Assembly: GCF_013408415.1 (NCBI RefSeq)
Contig: NZ_JACCAA010000001.1
Coordinates: 2,604,001 to 2,668,000 of the forward strand
Reading direction: 5' to 3'
Source of the DNA: Nocardioides daedukensis
GTDB taxonomy: Bacteria; Actinomycetota; Actinomycetes; Propionibacteriales; Nocardioidaceae
DNA length: 64,000 bases
Positions 26,888 through 35,218 of the stretch are shown here, piece by piece; position 1 is the first letter of the stretch; the number at the start of each line of letters is the position of its first letter. The translations under genes were made by a program, and so were the position numbers. Under the pieces are notes generated by a model. It did no database searches, was not told the origin of the DNA, and was given only the letters and a program-made list of their open reading frames with translations.

Positions 26888-28863
26888 TCACGAGACTGCT
26901 CGTCGCCAACCGCGGCGAGATCGCCCGCCGCGTCCTGCGCACTTGCCGCGAGCTCGGCATCGAGACCGTCGTCGTCCACTCCGACGCCGACGCCGAGATG
27001 CCGTTCGTGCAGGAGGCAGACGCCGCCGTACACCTGCGGGGCAACAGCCCCGCGGAGACCTACCTGCGCGCCGACCTCGTCCTCGAGGCCGCTCGACGCA
27101 CCGGCGTGGACGCGATCCACCCCGGCTACGGCTTCCTGTCGGAGAACGCCGACTTCGCCCGCGCCGTGACCGAGGCCGGCCTGACCTGGGTCGGTCCGGC
27201 ACCGGAGTCGATCGTGTCGATGGGCTCCAAGATCGAGTCCAAGAAGCTGATGGCCGCGGCCGGCGTACCCGTCCTGGCGAACCTCACCGTCGAGACCGCC
27301 ACCCAGGACGACCTGCCCCTGCTGGTCAAGGCGTCCGCCGGCGGTGGCGGGCGCGGCATGCGCATCGTCCGCACGCTGGCCGAGCTTCCCGGCGAGATCG
27401 AGACCGCACGGGCCGAGGCCGAGTCGGCGTTCGGCGACGGCACCGTCTTCGTGGAGCCCTACATCGCGCACAGCCGTCACGTCGAGGTCCAGGTCGTCGG
27501 CGACCGGTTCGGTGAGGTGGTGGTGCTCGGTGAGCGCGACTGCTCCATCCAGCGCCGGCATCAGAAGGTCGTCGAGGAGGCGCCCGCCCCGAACATCGAC
27601 GCTGCTGTCGTCGCGGCGATGCACGAGGCCGCGCGCAGCGCCGCCAAGGCGATCGACTACCTCGGCGCCGGCACCGTCGAGTTCCTCTACGACCCCGACC
27701 GAGAGCGGTTCTTCTTCCTCGAGATGAACACCCGCCTGCAGGTCGAGCACCCGGTGACCGAGGCGATCCTCGACGTGGACCTGGTCGCGTTGCAGCTCTC
27801 GGTGGCCGAGGGCGGTGCCGTGCCGAGCGCGGCAGAACCGGCCGGACACGCCATCGAGGTCCGGCTCTATGCCGAGGACCCGGCCCAGGACTGGCAGCCG
27901 CAGAGCGGACACCTGACCAGCTTCGGGATCCCGGGCGCCACCACGTTCGCGCGGTCCCCGCGAGCCGGGATCAGGGTCGACTCCGGCTTCGCCGCGGGCA
28001 ACGACGTGTCCACGCACTACGACGCGATGCTGGCCAAGGTGATCGCCTGGGCACCCACCCGCACCGAGGCCGCACGGATGCTCGCCGGTGCCCTGCGCCG
28101 GGCTCGCCTGCACGGCGTCGTCACCAACCGGGACATGCTCGTCGCCGCACTGACCAACGAGGCATTCCTTGCCGGAGAGGTCAGCACCGACTTCTTCGAC
28201 CGCCAGCCGGGCGTCCAGGCGGCCGGCCTCGCTGAGCCCGACGTCACCACGCTCTTCGCCGCCGCGGTGCTGCGCGCCGAGCACGTCGCGGCTGTGCGCA
28301 AGGTCCAGCAACGGATCCCGACCGGGTGGCGCAACGTGGTCTCCCAGCCGCAGCGCACCACGTTCGCCGTCGGCGAGCAGGAGCATGTCGTCGAGTGGCT
28401 GGCCGGACGCAACGGCCCCGTCCCGGCCTCTGCGGACACCGACATCGAGGTGCTCGAGTCCTCGCCGTACGCCGCACAGCTGCGGGCCGGCGGGATCTCG
28501 ACGACCTTCCACGGCGTGGTCACCGACGACCACGTCCACGTCGACGGCCCGATGGGGTCGCTGAGCCTGCGCGTCGTACCCCGCTTCGTCGATCCCGCCG
28601 ACCAGGTGGCCGAGGGCTCGCTGCTCGCGCCGATGCCCGGCAGCGTCGTCGCGGTGCACGCCGCGCTCGGGGACACCGTCGCCGAGGGCCAGCCGATCGT
28701 CGTGATGGAGGCGATGAAGATGCAGCACACGGTCTCCGCGCCGTACGCGGGAACCGTCACCGAACTCCCAGCACACACGGGTGACCAGGTTGAGGCGGGC
28801 GCAGTGCTCGCCGTCGTCGAACCCACCGAGAGTCAGTCCACCTCCCAAGGAGCAGACGCATGA
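26884..28863 (+). CDS. acyl-CoA carboxylase biotin-carrying (alpha) subunit
   Basis: 659 residues from GTG. The biotin carboxylase domain (1-450) has the N-terminal ITRLLVANRGEIARRV, HPGYGFLSENA, the ATP-grasp Gly-rich loop KASAGGGGRGMR and the signature FFFLEMNTRLQVEHPVTE. A linker domain and a biotinyl domain follow, with the biotinylated lysine K612 in VMEAMKMQHTV. It carboxylates biotin with ATP and bicarbonate. Four-base overlaps on both sides imply fixed stoichiometric expression with the carboxyltransferase and dehydrogenase. Confidence 0.95.
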
Positions 28864-30035
28864 CCGCAACACAGACCATGTTCAGCGAGCCCGAGGAGCG
28901 CGTCGCGCTTCGCGAGTCGGTGAAGAAGCTTGCCGGCAAGTACGGCCACGAGTACGTCGCCAAGCAGGCCCGCGAGGACGGCAAGATGACCGACATGTGG
29001 CTCGAGATGGGCCGCAACGGCTTCCTCGGGGTCAACATCGCGGAGGCGTACGGCGGCGGCGGTGGCGGCATGTCCGACCTCGCAGCGGTGCTCGAGGAGT
29101 GTGCGGGTGCCGGGGCGCCCTTGCTGATGATGGTGGTCTCACCGGCGATCTGCGGCTCGATCATCATGCGCTGCGGCACCGAGGAGCAGAAGAAGCAGTG
29201 GCTGCCGGGCATCGCGGACGGCACGCACCTGATGGCGTTCGGGATCACCGAGGCCGACGCCGGCTCCAACTCGCACCAGATCACCACCACCGCCACCCGC
29301 GACGGCGACGACTGGGTGCTGAACGGCCAGAAGACCTTCATCTCCGGCGTCGACGAGGCGCAGTCGGTGCTGATCGTCTCGCGCACCGAGGACGCGAAGA
29401 CCGGCAAGCTGAAGCCGGCGCTGTTCGTGGTGCCCACCGACTCCGAGGGCTTCGAGAAGCAGGTCATCCCGATGTCGTGGCAGGCGCCGGAGAAGCAGTT
29501 CACGCTGTTCCTCGACAACGTGCGTGTGCCGGCGGACGCACTGGTCGGTGACGAGGACGGTGGGCTGTGGCAGCTCTTCGCCGGCCTCAACCCCGAGCGG
29601 ATCATGGGCGGTGCTTTCTCGTGCGGGATGGCCCAGTTCGCGCTGGACAAGGCCGTGGCCTATGCCAAGGAGCGCTCGGTCTGGAAGGACCAGGCGATCG
29701 GTTCCCACCAGGGCATCGCGCACCCGCTGGCGAAGATCAAGATCGAGCTCGAGCAGGCGCGACTGCTGTGGCAGAAGGCCGCCGCGCTCTATGACGCCGG
29801 CGACGACATGGAGGCCGGCGAATACGCCAACATGGCCAAGTACGCCGGTGGCGAGGTGGCCTGCAACGCCACCGACGTCGCGGTGCACACCCATGGTGGC
29901 AACGGCCTGACCGAGGAGTACGGGCTGGGCAACATGCTGGTCGCCGCCCGGTTGGGCCGGATCGCTCCGGTCTCCCGCGAGATGATCCTCAACTTCGTGG
30001 CGATGCACTCGCTGGGGCTGCCGAAGTCCTACTGA
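28860..30035 (+). CDS. acyl-CoA dehydrogenase (AtuD/isovaleryl-type)
   Basis: 391 residues (ATGA overlap). The FAD enzyme introduces an alpha-beta double bond, producing the substrate for the carboxylase encoded upstream. Motifs include AFGITEADAGSNSHQITTTA, VLNGQKTFISGVDEAQ, the flavin segment near the C-terminus HTHGGNGLTEEYGLGNMLV (a Glu pair in the usual catalytic region) and RIAPVSREMILNFVA. Dehydrogenase-then-carboxylase is the logic of leucine and citronellyl/geranyl-CoA degradation. It is the last gene of the operon; a long inverted repeat follows. Confidence 0.92.
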   Translation: MTATQTMFSEPEERVALRESVKKLAGKYGHEYVAKQAREDGKMTDMWLEMGRNGFLGVNIAEAYGGGGGGMSDLAAVLEECAGAGAPLLMMVVSPAICGSIIMRCGTEEQKKQWLPGIADGTHLMAFGITEADAGSNSHQITTTATRDGDDWVLNGQKTFISGVDEAQSVLIVSRTEDAKTGKLKPALFVVPTDSEGFEKQVIPMSWQAPEKQFTLFLDNVRVPADALVGDEDGGLWQLFAGLNPERIMGGAFSCGMAQFALDKAVAYAKERSVWKDQAIGSHQGIAHPLAKIKIELEQARLLWQKAAALYDAGDDMEAGEYANMAKYAGGEVACNATDVAVHTHGGNGLTEEYGLGNMLVAARLGRIAPVSREMILNFVAMHSLGLPKSY

Positions 30036-30067
30036 GTCAGAGCCGCGGTGTTCGAACCGCGTGATCC

Positions 30068-30155
30068 AGCCGGGGTGGTCGCAGTCGAGTGGGCAATGAG
30101 CCCGCTCGGCCGCGACCACCCCGGTCGCGTTCCACCGGTCGCGACCACCCCGGCT
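30068..30155. terminator. inverted repeat / hairpin with duplicated right arm
   Basis: AGCCGGGGTGGTCGC (30068-30082) is perfectly complementary to GCGACCACCCCGGCT (30141-30155). Thirteen bases of the right arm (GCGACCACCCCGG) also occur earlier at 30112-30124. Two alternative stems can form, and a smaller GAGTGGGC/GCCCGCTC hairpin lies in the loop. It occupies the gap after the carboxylase operon and before purB and probably ends transcription; two exclusive folds could also make it a switch. Confidence 0.55.
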
Positions 30156-30213
30156 ACGGCAGGCGGATGGGACGTGTGGAGGCCGCTGGCGCCGGGATGG
30201 GAGAATCCCCAAC

Positions 30214-31644
30214 GTGACCGTTCCCAACGTCCTCGCCACCCGCTATGCCGCCGCCGACCTCGCCGCGATCTGGTCGCCCGAACACAAGATCGTCCTGGAG
30301 CGCCAGCTCTGGGTCGCCGTGCTCCGTGCCCAGAAGGATCTCGGCATCGACGTCCCCGACGGCGTCATCGAGGACTACCAGCGCGTCGTGGACGGTGGCG
30401 AGGAGAGCGTCGACCTGGCCTCCATCGCCGCCCGCGAGCGGGTCACCCGCCACGACGTGAAGGCGCGCATCGAGGAGTTCTGCGCGCTCGCCGGGCACGA
30501 GCACATCCACAAGGGAATGACCTCGCGCGACCTGACCGAGAACGTCGAGCAGCTCCAGGTCCTGCAGTCCCTCACCGTGATCCGTGATCGCGCCGTGGCC
30601 GCCCTGGCCCGCCTCGGCCGTCTGGCCACCGAGCACGAGACCACCGTGATGGCGGGCCGTTCGCACAACGTCGCCGCCCAGGCCACCACCCTCGGCAAGC
30701 GCTTCGCGACGATCGCCGACGAGATGCTCACCGGCGTCGCCCGGGTCGAGGACCTGATCGCGCGTTATCCGCTGCGCGGCATCAAGGGCCCGGTCGGGAC
30801 CGCCCAGGACATGCTCGACCTGCTCGACGGCGACACCGCCAAGCTGGCCGAGCTCGAGTCCCGGGTCGCCGCGCACCTCGGCTTCGACAACGTGCTGACC
30901 AGCGTCGGCCAGGTCTATCCGCGCTCGCTCGACTTCGACGCCGTCTCCGCGCTGGTCCAGCTCGTCTCCGGCCCCTCCAACCTGGCCACCACGATCCGGC
31001 TGATGGCCGGCATCGAGCTGGTCACCGAGGGCTTCAAGGAGGGCCAGGTCGGCTCCTCGGCGATGCCGCACAAGATGAACACCCGCTCGTGCGAGCGGGT
31101 CAACGGCCTCGCCGTGATCCTCCGCGGTCACCTCTCGATGGTCAGCGAGCTCGCCGGCGACCAGTGGAACGAGGGCGACGTCTCCTGCTCCGTCGTACGC
31201 CGGGTCGCCCTGCCGGACGCGTTCTTCGCCGCCGACGGCCTCTTCCAGACCTTCCTCACCGTCCTCGACGAGTTCGGCGCCTTCCCGGCCGTGATCCAGC
31301 GCGAGCTCGATCGCTACCTGCCGTTCCTGGCCACCACCAAGGTGTTGATGTCCGCGGTCCGCAACGGGGTGGGCCGCGAGGCCGCCCACGAGGCGATCAA
31401 GGAGAACGCGGTCGGTGTCGCGCTCGAGATGCGCCAAGGCCTCGCCGTCAACGACCTCTTCGACCGGCTCGCCGCCGACGAGCGGCTCGGTCTCTCCAGG
31501 GACCAGATCGACGCCCTGGTCGCGGAACCGATCGCGTTCACCGGGGCTGCCGTCGACCAGGTTCAGGCCGTCGTACGCCGTGTCGCGGAGCTGGTGGACG
31601 AGCACCCGGCGGCCGCCGCCTACGCCCCCGGGGAGATCCTGTGA
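30214..31644 (+). CDS. purB: adenylosuccinate lyase
   Basis: 476 residues from GTG 30214. It cleaves SAICAR to AICAR and adenylosuccinate to AMP plus fumarate, acting twice in purine synthesis. The fumarase/aspartase superfamily signature is GSSAMPHKMN at 280-289. HKGMTSRDLTEN and MAGRSHNVAAQATTLGKRF carry other active-site residues. It overlaps a small membrane-protein gene by four bases (GTGA). The other purine genes in the window (purC, purS, purQ, purL) are separate units rather than one operon. Confidence 0.96.
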   Translation: MTVPNVLATRYAAADLAAIWSPEHKIVLERQLWVAVLRAQKDLGIDVPDGVIEDYQRVVDGGEESVDLASIAARERVTRHDVKARIEEFCALAGHEHIHKGMTSRDLTENVEQLQVLQSLTVIRDRAVAALARLGRLATEHETTVMAGRSHNVAAQATTLGKRFATIADEMLTGVARVEDLIARYPLRGIKGPVGTAQDMLDLLDGDTAKLAELESRVAAHLGFDNVLTSVGQVYPRSLDFDAVSALVQLVSGPSNLATTIRLMAGIELVTEGFKEGQVGSSAMPHKMNTRSCERVNGLAVILRGHLSMVSELAGDQWNEGDVSCSVVRRVALPDAFFAADGLFQTFLTVLDEFGAFPAVIQRELDRYLPFLATTKVLMSAVRNGVGREAAHEAIKENAVGVALEMRQGLAVNDLFDRLAADERLGLSRDQIDALVAEPIAFTGAAVDQVQAVVRRVAELVDEHPAAAAYAPGEIL

Positions 31645-32177
31645 CGGACATGACGCCCCCTCCCCACGGCGGGCAGCCCCAGGTTCCGGCACAGTTCCCG
31701 GGCCAGTTCCCCGGCCAGCCGTCCGGGCCGCCGTACCAGGGACCGCCGCCCGGACCGCACCAAGGACAGCATCAAGCGCAGCATCAAGCACCGGGCCAGC
31801 TCCCCCCGCCCGGATTCATCCGGGTGCACGCCTCGCACAACGTCTGGATGAGCATGGTCCCGCCGACCATCACAGTCGACTCCATGCCGGTCGCCCTGTT
31901 CCAGGGCCAGCAGGTGGTGCCGGTGGTTCCCGGCAACCACCTGGTCGCCGGGCACGGCCAGTGGATGTGGCAGTACGGCCGCGCCGAGCTCCCGGTCCAC
32001 GTCCAGCAGGGCCAGACGGTCGACGTGCACTACAAGCTGCCGATGATCACCTTCATGAAGGGCGCGATCGGCTTCGGGCCGGTGAAGGCGCCCGGAAAGC
32101 TCGCGCTGGTGCTGCTGCTCACGGCCATCATCGCGATCCCGGTGCTGCTCATCCTCGTGGGTGTGCTCGCCTCCTGA
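31641..32177 (+). CDS. proline-rich small membrane protein, unknown
   Basis: 178 residues from GTG. The first 55 residues are Pro/Gln/Gly/His-rich and probably disordered (PAQFPGQFPGQP, HQGQHQAQHQAPGQ). A beta-rich domain follows (FIRVHASHNVWMSMVPPTITVDSMPVALFQGQQVVPV... QWMWQYGRAELPVHVQQGQTVDVHYKLP). The C-terminus is a single membrane helix, LALVLLLTAIIAIPVLLILVGVLAS. The GTGA overlap with purB indicates co-translation, but no purine-related role is apparent. Confidence 0.75.
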   Translation: MTDMTPPPHGGQPQVPAQFPGQFPGQPSGPPYQGPPPGPHQGQHQAQHQAPGQLPPPGFIRVHASHNVWMSMVPPTITVDSMPVALFQGQQVVPVVPGNHLVAGHGQWMWQYGRAELPVHVQQGQTVDVHYKLPMITFMKGAIGFGPVKAPGKLALVLLLTAIIAIPVLLILVGVLAS

Positions 32178-32310
32178 GGGCTGTCCCGCCTGATCGGCCT
32201 GGCCCCGATCCGAACGAATCCGGACGGGCGTCTGCGTCGGGGGCGGCTTGCAATCCACCTTCGCACCTGTCACGGTCGATGAGTTTGGGACCAATCACTC
32301 GTGAAGGAGG

Positions 32311-32346
32311 ATGACGCCCGATCTGGGGCGTCGTGACACAACGTGA
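32311..32346 (+). promoter_or_regulatory. possible leader ORF and hairpin at the BCCT transporter start
   Basis: AAGGAGG (32304-32310) directly precedes ATG 32311, which opens an 11-codon frame ending in a TGA that overlaps the transporter's GTG at 32343. The inverted repeat GACGCCC-N6-GGGCGTC (32313-32319, 32326-32332) lies inside this frame. The transporter itself has no Shine-Dalgarno. Coupling through the leader or hairpin-controlled initiation is plausible, but the zero spacing between AAGGAGG and ATG weakens the leader-peptide reading. Confidence 0.35.
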
Positions 32347-34133
32347 GCATCAAGCAGGGTGGCCAGCCGCCCGAATCAGAGACCAACGAGGACCAGCATC
32401 CGGCCCTCGACTTCCTCCCTGTTGAGGAGGCACGCGACACCTCGAAGCTCGACTGGGTCGTGTTCGGTGTCACCGCGACGATTGCGATTGCGTTCCTGCT
32501 CTGGGGCTTCATCAGCGCCGCGTCCCTGCGTGAGGCATCGGGGGAGGGGCTCGCCTGGACGATGGACTACCTCGGCTGGGTCTTCATCCTGACCTCGTCG
32601 GCGTTCGTCGTCTTCGTGTTGTGGCTCGCCCTCGGCAAGTTCGGCAACATCCCGCTCGGCCGTGACGGTGAGGCGCCTGAGTTCCGGACCATCTCGTGGA
32701 TCGCGATGATGTTCTCCGCGGGCATGGGCATCGGCCTGATGTTCTATGGCGTGAACGAGCCGCTCACCTTCTTCGCCGACAAGGCCGGCTACGGAGTCCC
32801 CGGCACCAGCTCGGCGGAGGTCGCCGAGCTGCAGCGAATCGCGATGGCGCAGACGCTCTTCCACTGGACGCTCCACCCGTGGGCGATCTATGCGGTGGTC
32901 GGTCTCGCCGTGGGCTACGGCGTGTTCCGCAAGGGCCGCCTGCAGCTGATCAGTGCCGTCTTCGAGCCGATCCTGGGCCAGCGCGTCCACGGCCCGGCTG
33001 GCAAGGTGATCGACATCCTGGCCATCTTCGCCACCCTCTTCGGCTCAGCGGCCTCGCTCGGCCTCGGTGCCCTGCAGATCAGCGCCGGGCTCGAGATCGT
33101 CGGCGGAATCGGCGCGGCCGGCAACGGCGTCCTGGTCGGGATCATCGTCGTACTGACGATCTGCTTCATCCTCTCCGCGGTCTCGGGTGTCTCCCGGGGC
33201 ATCCAATACCTCTCCAACATCAACATGGTGCTGGCCCTGGTGCTCGCCGTCTTCGTCTTCGTGGTCGGCCCCACGCTGTTCATCCTCAACGTGATGCCCT
33301 CCGCGATCGCCGAGTATGTCGGCCAGATGCCTGAGATGGCCGGTCGCTCCAACGCCGAAGGCGCCACCACGGCCGCCTGGCTGAGCAGCTACACCGTCTT
33401 CTACTGGGCCTGGTGGATCTCCTGGACACCCTTCGTCGGGATGTTCATCGCGCGGATCTCGCGTGGTCGCACGATCCGGCAGTTCGTCACCGGCGTGCTG
33501 CTCGTGCCCAGCCTGGTCAGCCTGGTCTGGTTCGCGATCTTCGGTGGCAGCGCGATGAAGCTGCAGGAGCAGGGCAAGCCGATCTACAACAACGCCGACG
33601 GCACCGCCGCGGACGTCAACCACCAGCTGTTCAACCTGCTGGAGCAGTTCCCGCTGACCACGGTGGCCTCCATCCTGGTGATGGTCCTGGTCGGCATCTT
33701 CTTCGTCTCGGGTGCCGACGCGGCCTCGATCGTGATGGGGTCGCTCTCGCAGAACGGTGCCCTCGAGCCCAAGCGGCTCCCGGTCATCTTCTGGGGTTGC
33801 GCCACCGGTGGCGTCGCTGCGGTGATGCTGCTGGTCGGTGGCGAGAACGGCCTCGAGGGGTTGAAGACGATCACCATCCTTGCCGCGGTGCCGTTCGTCT
33901 TCGTGATGGTCGGAATGTGCGTGGCGCTGGTCAAGGACCTCAGCAACGACCCGCTGATCGTCCGTCGCCAGTACGCCGTGGAGGCGGTCACCCAGGCCGT
34001 CATCACCGGTGTCACCGAGCATGGTGACGACTTCGAGATCTCCGTCCAGGAGGCCGAGGTCACCACCGACCCCGCTGAGGTCGACGTGAAGAAGTCGACG
34101 ACGCCAGCACAGACACCGCCCCCGGTGGGCTGA
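32343..34133 (+). CDS. BCCT family transporter (betaine/choline/carnitine type)
   Basis: 596 residues from GTG 32343; an in-frame TGA at 32334 excludes earlier starts. It imports a quaternary-ammonium osmolyte, probably with Na+. Twelve helices are expected between about residues 38 and 530. The glycine-rich substrate loop MGIGLMFYGVNEP matches BetP, and the family signature YWAWWISWTPFVGMFIARISRGR is intact. The hydrophilic C-terminal 70 residues are acidic, unlike BetP's basic osmosensing tail. A perfect hairpin terminates it against mhuD. Confidence 0.93.
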   Translation: MSIKQGGQPPESETNEDQHPALDFLPVEEARDTSKLDWVVFGVTATIAIAFLLWGFISAASLREASGEGLAWTMDYLGWVFILTSSAFVVFVLWLALGKFGNIPLGRDGEAPEFRTISWIAMMFSAGMGIGLMFYGVNEPLTFFADKAGYGVPGTSSAEVAELQRIAMAQTLFHWTLHPWAIYAVVGLAVGYGVFRKGRLQLISAVFEPILGQRVHGPAGKVIDILAIFATLFGSAASLGLGALQISAGLEIVGGIGAAGNGVLVGIIVVLTICFILSAVSGVSRGIQYLSNINMVLALVLAVFVFVVGPTLFILNVMPSAIAEYVGQMPEMAGRSNAEGATTAAWLSSYTVFYWAWWISWTPFVGMFIARISRGRTIRQFVTGVLLVPSLVSLVWFAIFGGSAMKLQEQGKPIYNNADGTAADVNHQLFNLLEQFPLTTVASILVMVLVGIFFVSGADAASIVMGSLSQNGALEPKRLPVIFWGCATGGVAAVMLLVGGENGLEGLKTITILAAVPFVFVMVGMCVALVKDLSNDPLIVRRQYAVEAVTQAVITGVTEHGDDFEISVQEAEVTTDPAEVDVKKSTTPAQTPPPVG

Positions 34134-34157
34134 GCCAGCCCGCACCGGAGGACGTGG

Positions 34158-34189
34158 CCGCGACACGCCGTGAAGACGGCGTGTCGCGG
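34158..34189. terminator. bidirectional terminator hairpin (BCCT / mhuD)
   Basis: CCGCGACACGCCGT (34158-34171) and ACGGCGTGTCGCGG (34176-34189) form a perfect 14-bp stem with a GAAG tetraloop, extendable by two pairs. It ends seven bases before the mhuD stop and lies between convergent genes. On the plus strand it is followed by a T-containing tract (TCATTTGTCAGTTTG). Confidence 0.8.
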
Positions 34190-34196
34190 TCATTTG

Positions 34197-34505
34197 TCAG
34201 TTTGTGGGGCGCACGTCCAGCACGACCTCGAACTCGAGCAGGTTCGCGCCCTGGGCGACCGGCTTGCCGTGCTCGCCGGAGTGCGCGGCCCGGGCGTCGC
34301 CGTCGCGCCATGCGGCGAACGACTCCTCGTCCTCCCACTGGGTGACGACGAAGTAGCGCTCCTCCCCGGCGACCGGGCGGAGCAGCTGGAAGCCGAGGAA
34401 GCCCGCGGCTGTGTCAATGGTGCCGGCGCGCGCGGAGAAGCGGCGCTCGAGCTCCTCGTGGGCCTGGGGCGGGACGTTGATGGCGTTGATCTTCACGATG
34501 GGCAT
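34197..34505 (-). CDS. mhuD: haem-degrading monooxygenase, MhuD type
   Basis: 102 residues. It cleaves haem to release iron. The sequence matches the small ABM-fold haem oxygenases of actinobacteria. The residues known to matter in mycobacterial MhuD are all at identical positions: N7 (MPIVKIN), W66 (FAAWRDG) and the haem ligand H75 (ARAAHSG). The middle motif GFLGFQLLRPVAGEERYFVVTQWEDE is also typical. No haem-uptake gene is adjacent. I see no iron box in the short upstream gap, so regulation is unclear. Confidence 0.9.
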   Translation of the reverse strand: MPIVKINAINVPPQAHEELERRFSARAGTIDTAAGFLGFQLLRPVAGEERYFVVTQWEDEESFAAWRDGDARAAHSGEHGKPVAQGANLLEFEVVLDVRPTN

Positions 34506-34533
34506 GACACCAGCGTGGCAGAGCGCAACCGGG

Positions 34534-35154
34534 TCACACCAGCGCCCGTCCTCCGTGGGTGGCCAGCTTGCGGGCGACCGTGGCGAGGTCTGCGCGCCAC
34601 ACCGGTTCCGGACCTGGCGGCAGCATCGCGTCCCACTCGAGGGCCATCGAGCCACGGATCATCGGGAAGCGCGCCGGACGCGCGAGGAACCACGCGTGCA
34701 TGTGCTCGGCGCCGTCGCCCCAGCGGCTCATGTGCACCCGGCCGATGTGCTCCATGTTCGACATGATCCGGGTCAGGATCACCGACAGCTGGCCGAACTC
34801 TGCGGCCTGGGTGTCATCGAGCTCGGTGAAGTCGAGGTGGTCGTTGCTGTTCAACCACAGCACCAGCGGGAACCCGCTGGGCGCGGCGGGCGCCTTCACG
34901 TGGAAGTTCCAGCTCTCCCAGATCCGCTGCGGGTCCGACTCACCCTCGTCGCAGAGCTTGCAGTCCACGCCGTCGCGGCCTTCGCGGGGCTCCTCGGCCG
35001 CGACCGGTTCGGGCAGCACCTTTGGCATCAGCTCGCCGTCGACCAGCTCCCACGGGAAGGTCTCCCAGTCGGCCACCGGGGGCATGGGCAGGCGACCGTC
35101 GGGACCGACAGCGGCCGCGACCCGGGCGTGGATCACTTCGGGGGACTCGGGCAT
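34534..35154 (-). CDS. HIT-like family protein
   Basis: 206 residues from the ATG at 35154. A CxxC pair (DCKLCDE) in the middle may bind zinc. FPLVLWLNSNDHLDFTELDDTQAAEFGQL and the histidine-rich segment GDGAEHMHAWFLARP resemble the HIT-superfamily nucleotide hydrolase/transferase core. The canonical H-x-H-x-H-x-x triad is incomplete (HMHAWF), so catalysis is uncertain. It is divergent from purC and may be co-transcribed with mhuD, whose start lies 28 bases downstream of its stop. Confidence 0.75.
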   Translation of the reverse strand: MPESPEVIHARVAAAVGPDGRLPMPPVADWETFPWELVDGELMPKVLPEPVAAEEPREGRDGVDCKLCDEGESDPQRIWESWNFHVKAPAAPSGFPLVLWLNSNDHLDFTELDDTQAAEFGQLSVILTRIMSNMEHIGRVHMSRWGDGAEHMHAWFLARPARFPMIRGSMALEWDAMLPPGPEPVWRADLATVARKLATHGGRALV

Positions 35155-35160
35155 GCGCTC

Positions 35161-35212
35161 AGCGTGCCATGACCAGCGTGCCATGACACGAGATGTCGGG
35201 CCTCGATAGGCT
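35161..35212 (+). promoter_or_regulatory. purC promoter with tandem 14-bp repeat
   Basis: AGCGTGCCATGACC (35161-35174) is followed immediately by AGCGTGCCATGACA (35175-35188). ATGACA at 35183-35188 is a good -35, 18 bases before the -10 TAGGCT (35207-35212). The -10 ends six bases before the ATG, predicting a leaderless purC mRNA. The duplication doubles the -35-like element and could also be a repeated protein site. Confidence 0.6.
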
Positions 35213-35218
35213 CCGGAC

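Noticed and set aside
32301..32336. GTG-initiated 11-codon leader peptide before the BCCT gene
   Set aside because: It has no ribosome site of its own and ends before the transporter start; the overlapping ATG frame is the better, though still weak, candidate.
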